Assembly: GCA_902478985.1 (NCBI GenBank)
Contig: CABSNH010000100.1
Location: 1-5,974 of the forward strand
Origin: an uncultured Collinsella sp.
GTDB taxonomy: Bacteria > Actinomycetota > Coriobacteriia > Coriobacteriales > Coriobacteriaceae
DNA length: 5,974 nt
Direction: 5' to 3'
Part shown: positions 5,296 to 5,974 of the stretch, one piece after another
Layout: each line of letters starts with the position of its first letter
Position numbering within the stretch: the first letter of the stretch is position 1
Notes under the pieces: generated by a model
What the model was told of the DNA's origin: nothing
Database searches by the model: none
The model's input: only the letters and a program-made list of their open reading frames with translations
Translations under genes and position numbers: made by a program

Positions 5296-5562
5296 ATGGA
5301 TGTTGAGATCCATCCGAACGCCAAAAAACACTTGACGGAAAAGCAGGTGCTTGGTGCCTGGTTCGCGGTTACTGAGTGCATTCGCCGCGAGTCGGAGGAC
5401 GAGCCGCCGAGATGGCTTGCCATTGGATGGCTTCCAGATGGTCGAAGTGTGGAACTTGTTGCGGTCGAACTAATTCGTGGATGGCTCATTGTTCATGCCC
5501 TGTCTCCGGTTCAGAAGAAATTCTGGCAAGAGATCGAGCGAGCTCGGCAGAGGGGTCGATGA
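5296..5562 (+). CDS. BrnT-like putative toxin of a type II toxin-antitoxin pair
   Basis: An 88-residue soluble protein. The layout is that of small BrnT/DUF4258-like RelE-fold proteins: an N-terminal strand and helix with a conserved-looking His (VEIHPNAKKHL, 3-13), a central pair of strands around LAIGWLPDGRSVELVAVEL (41-59), a strand WLIVHAL (63-69) with another His, and a basic C-terminal helix (SPVQKKFWQEIERARQR). BrnT-type toxins are ribonucleases that slow translation. The His/Arg/Lys residues (His6, Arg50, His68, Lys74-75) are candidates for the active site, but I cannot align them. Supporting context: the gene overlaps a downstream ribbon-helix-helix gene, toxin first and antitoxin second, as in brnTA. 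The family call is by resemblance, and another small RelE-like family is possible. Confidence 0.65.
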   Translation: MDVEIHPNAKKHLTEKQVLGAWFAVTECIRRESEDEPPRWLAIGWLPDGRSVELVAVELIRGWLIVHALSPVQKKFWQEIERARQRGR

Positions 5563-5846
5563 TGGGCAAGACGTATACGGCCGCTAATGGTCAGGTTGTA
5601 ACGGATGAAATGATTGACGCGTGGTGCGAGTCGTACGAGCGCGGAGAGTTTCCGGATGGCGAACACACCGTTGGTGGGATCGTGCATGGACGGCCCCCGC
5701 TCTCAGGTGAGGGGACGGCAACGCTGTCGGTCAAGATTCCTCTGGGAATGAAGGAGGCCATTCGTCGACGGGCGGCTGCCGAGGGGATGACGCCAAGTGA
5801 GTTTGCCCGTGCGGCTCTGAGCGAAAAACTTCTTGCTGCCGGCTGA
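5559..5846 (+). CDS. Ribbon-helix-helix (CopG-like) putative antitoxin
   Basis: 95 residues from ATG 5559 (94 from the adjacent in-frame ATG 5562, which is better spaced from AGAGGGG at 5549-5555). The C-terminal 42 residues form a clear ribbon-helix-helix: strand TATLSVKIP (53-61), helix 1 GMKEAIRRRAAAEG (63-76), turn MTPSEF, helix 2 FARAALSEKLLAAG (82-95). The N-terminal half (VVTDEMIDAWCESYERGEFPD, then a GRPPLSGEG linker) probably wraps and neutralises the partner. It starts within the stop codon of the upstream gene, which indicates coupled translation and a two-gene unit. Expected role: binds and blocks the BrnT-like protein and, as a dimer, represses the shared promoter at 5241-5270. 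Confidence 0.78.
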   Translation: MMGKTYTAANGQVVTDEMIDAWCESYERGEFPDGEHTVGGIVHGRPPLSGEGTATLSVKIPLGMKEAIRRRAAAEGMTPSEFARAALSEKLLAAG

Positions 5847-5870
5847 TACCTCTGACGTGCCGATTTATAG

Positions 5871-5911
5871 AACCGAGGCTGTGCTCAAAAACTTTTTTAA
5901 AATTCTCGGTT
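5871..5911. repeat. 7-bp inverted repeat flanking an A/T-rich tract
   Basis: AACCGAG (5871-5877) and CTCGGTT (5905-5911) are perfect complements around a 27-base centre that contains the A/T tract. The right arm overlaps the first bases of the -35 box. It could be a weak terminator-like stem, a regulator site spanning the UP element, or chance. Confidence 0.35.
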
Positions 5912-5937
5912 GACCGGAACGCGTCCTTGGTTATACT
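5887..5937 (+). promoter_or_regulatory. Strong sigma70-type promoter with UP-like element
   Basis: TTGACC (5910-5915) and TATACT (5932-5937) each match the consensus at five of six positions and are separated by 16 bases. Immediately upstream is AAAAACTTTTTTAAAATT (5887-5904), an A/T block placed like the alpha-subunit UP element of rRNA, tRNA and ribosomal-protein promoters. The predicted transcript starts around 5944 and runs off the right edge. Confidence 0.75.
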
Positions 5938-5943
5938 AATCAA

Positions 5944-5958
5944 GCCTTGAAACAAGGC
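5944..5958 (+). other. Hairpin at the 5' end of the outgoing transcript
   Basis: GCCTTG-AAA-CAAGGC is a perfect 6-bp stem with a 3-base loop that begins at about the predicted transcription start. No T-run follows, so it is not a terminator. A 5' stem of this kind may stabilise the transcript or be the first helix of a leader RNA, for example an autoregulatory ribosomal-protein leader. The window ends too soon to tell. Confidence 0.5.
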
Positions 5959-5974
5959 ACACCTCAAATGGCTG

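Larger units (their letters stand above)
5847..5974 (+). other. Intergenic region leading to a gene beyond the right edge
   Basis: No coding frame that I can support. It holds an inverted repeat (5871-5911), an A/T-rich UP-like tract, a strong promoter and a hairpin at the expected transcript start, listed separately. The last ATG (5968) has no Shine-Dalgarno in front of it, so I do not call a start there. No convincing rho-independent terminator follows the antitoxin gene. Confidence 0.6.

Noticed and set aside
5944..5958. Hairpin as a rho-independent terminator of the antitoxin gene
   Set aside because: It lacks a following T-run and lies downstream of a strong promoter at the expected transcript start.

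Overview
This is a high-GC window (individual lines hand-counted at about 62-73% G+C in most coding parts) carrying one dense block of plus-strand genes. The gene families, GC-rich codon use, short tandem pilin-like genes and a DUF192 gene at the end fit the Tad (tight adherence, type IVb/Flp pilus) locus of an actinobacterium. A Coriobacteriia genome such as Collinsella is my best guess, but this comes from family resemblance and no search was run. Positions 1-43 are not genomic: they match an Illumina Nextera i7 adapter with the N703 index and the Tn5 mosaic end, so real sequence begins at 44.

Layout: 44-178 is the C-terminal end of a TadB-like inner-membrane platform protein, overlapping by 4 nt the tadC-like gene (175-816). 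Next come an Flp-type pilin (827-1060), an unrecognised single-TM protein (1024-1587), a second Flp-like pilin (1589-1807), a TadE-like pseudopilin (about 1743-2279), a large TadG-like protein with a cysteine-containing lower-GC central section (2251-4404), another TadE-like pseudopilin (4404-4880) and a DUF192 protein (4877-5236). Most junctions overlap by a few bases or follow a strong Shine-Dalgarno sequence, so these are very probably one operon. The motor ATPase (TadA), TadZ and the prepilin peptidase are not here; they would be expected upstream of the left edge.

Four of the small proteins share the same processing motif, E-x-(x)-A|Q-x-T-x-E, with alanine rather than glycine just before the expected cleavage point. 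This suggests a single prepilin peptidase matures all of them and that the pilus is built from a set of major and minor subunits. The TadG-like protein has a degenerate version without the glutamate.

After the Tad block, 5296-5846 holds a two-gene toxin-antitoxin-like cassette: a BrnT-like small protein followed by a ribbon-helix-helix protein. A perfect 6-bp inverted repeat overlaps the likely promoter. The last 128 bases are intergenic. They contain a very good sigma70-type promoter with an A/T-rich UP-like element and a hairpin at the predicted transcript start, pointing to a highly expressed gene or RNA just beyond the right edge.
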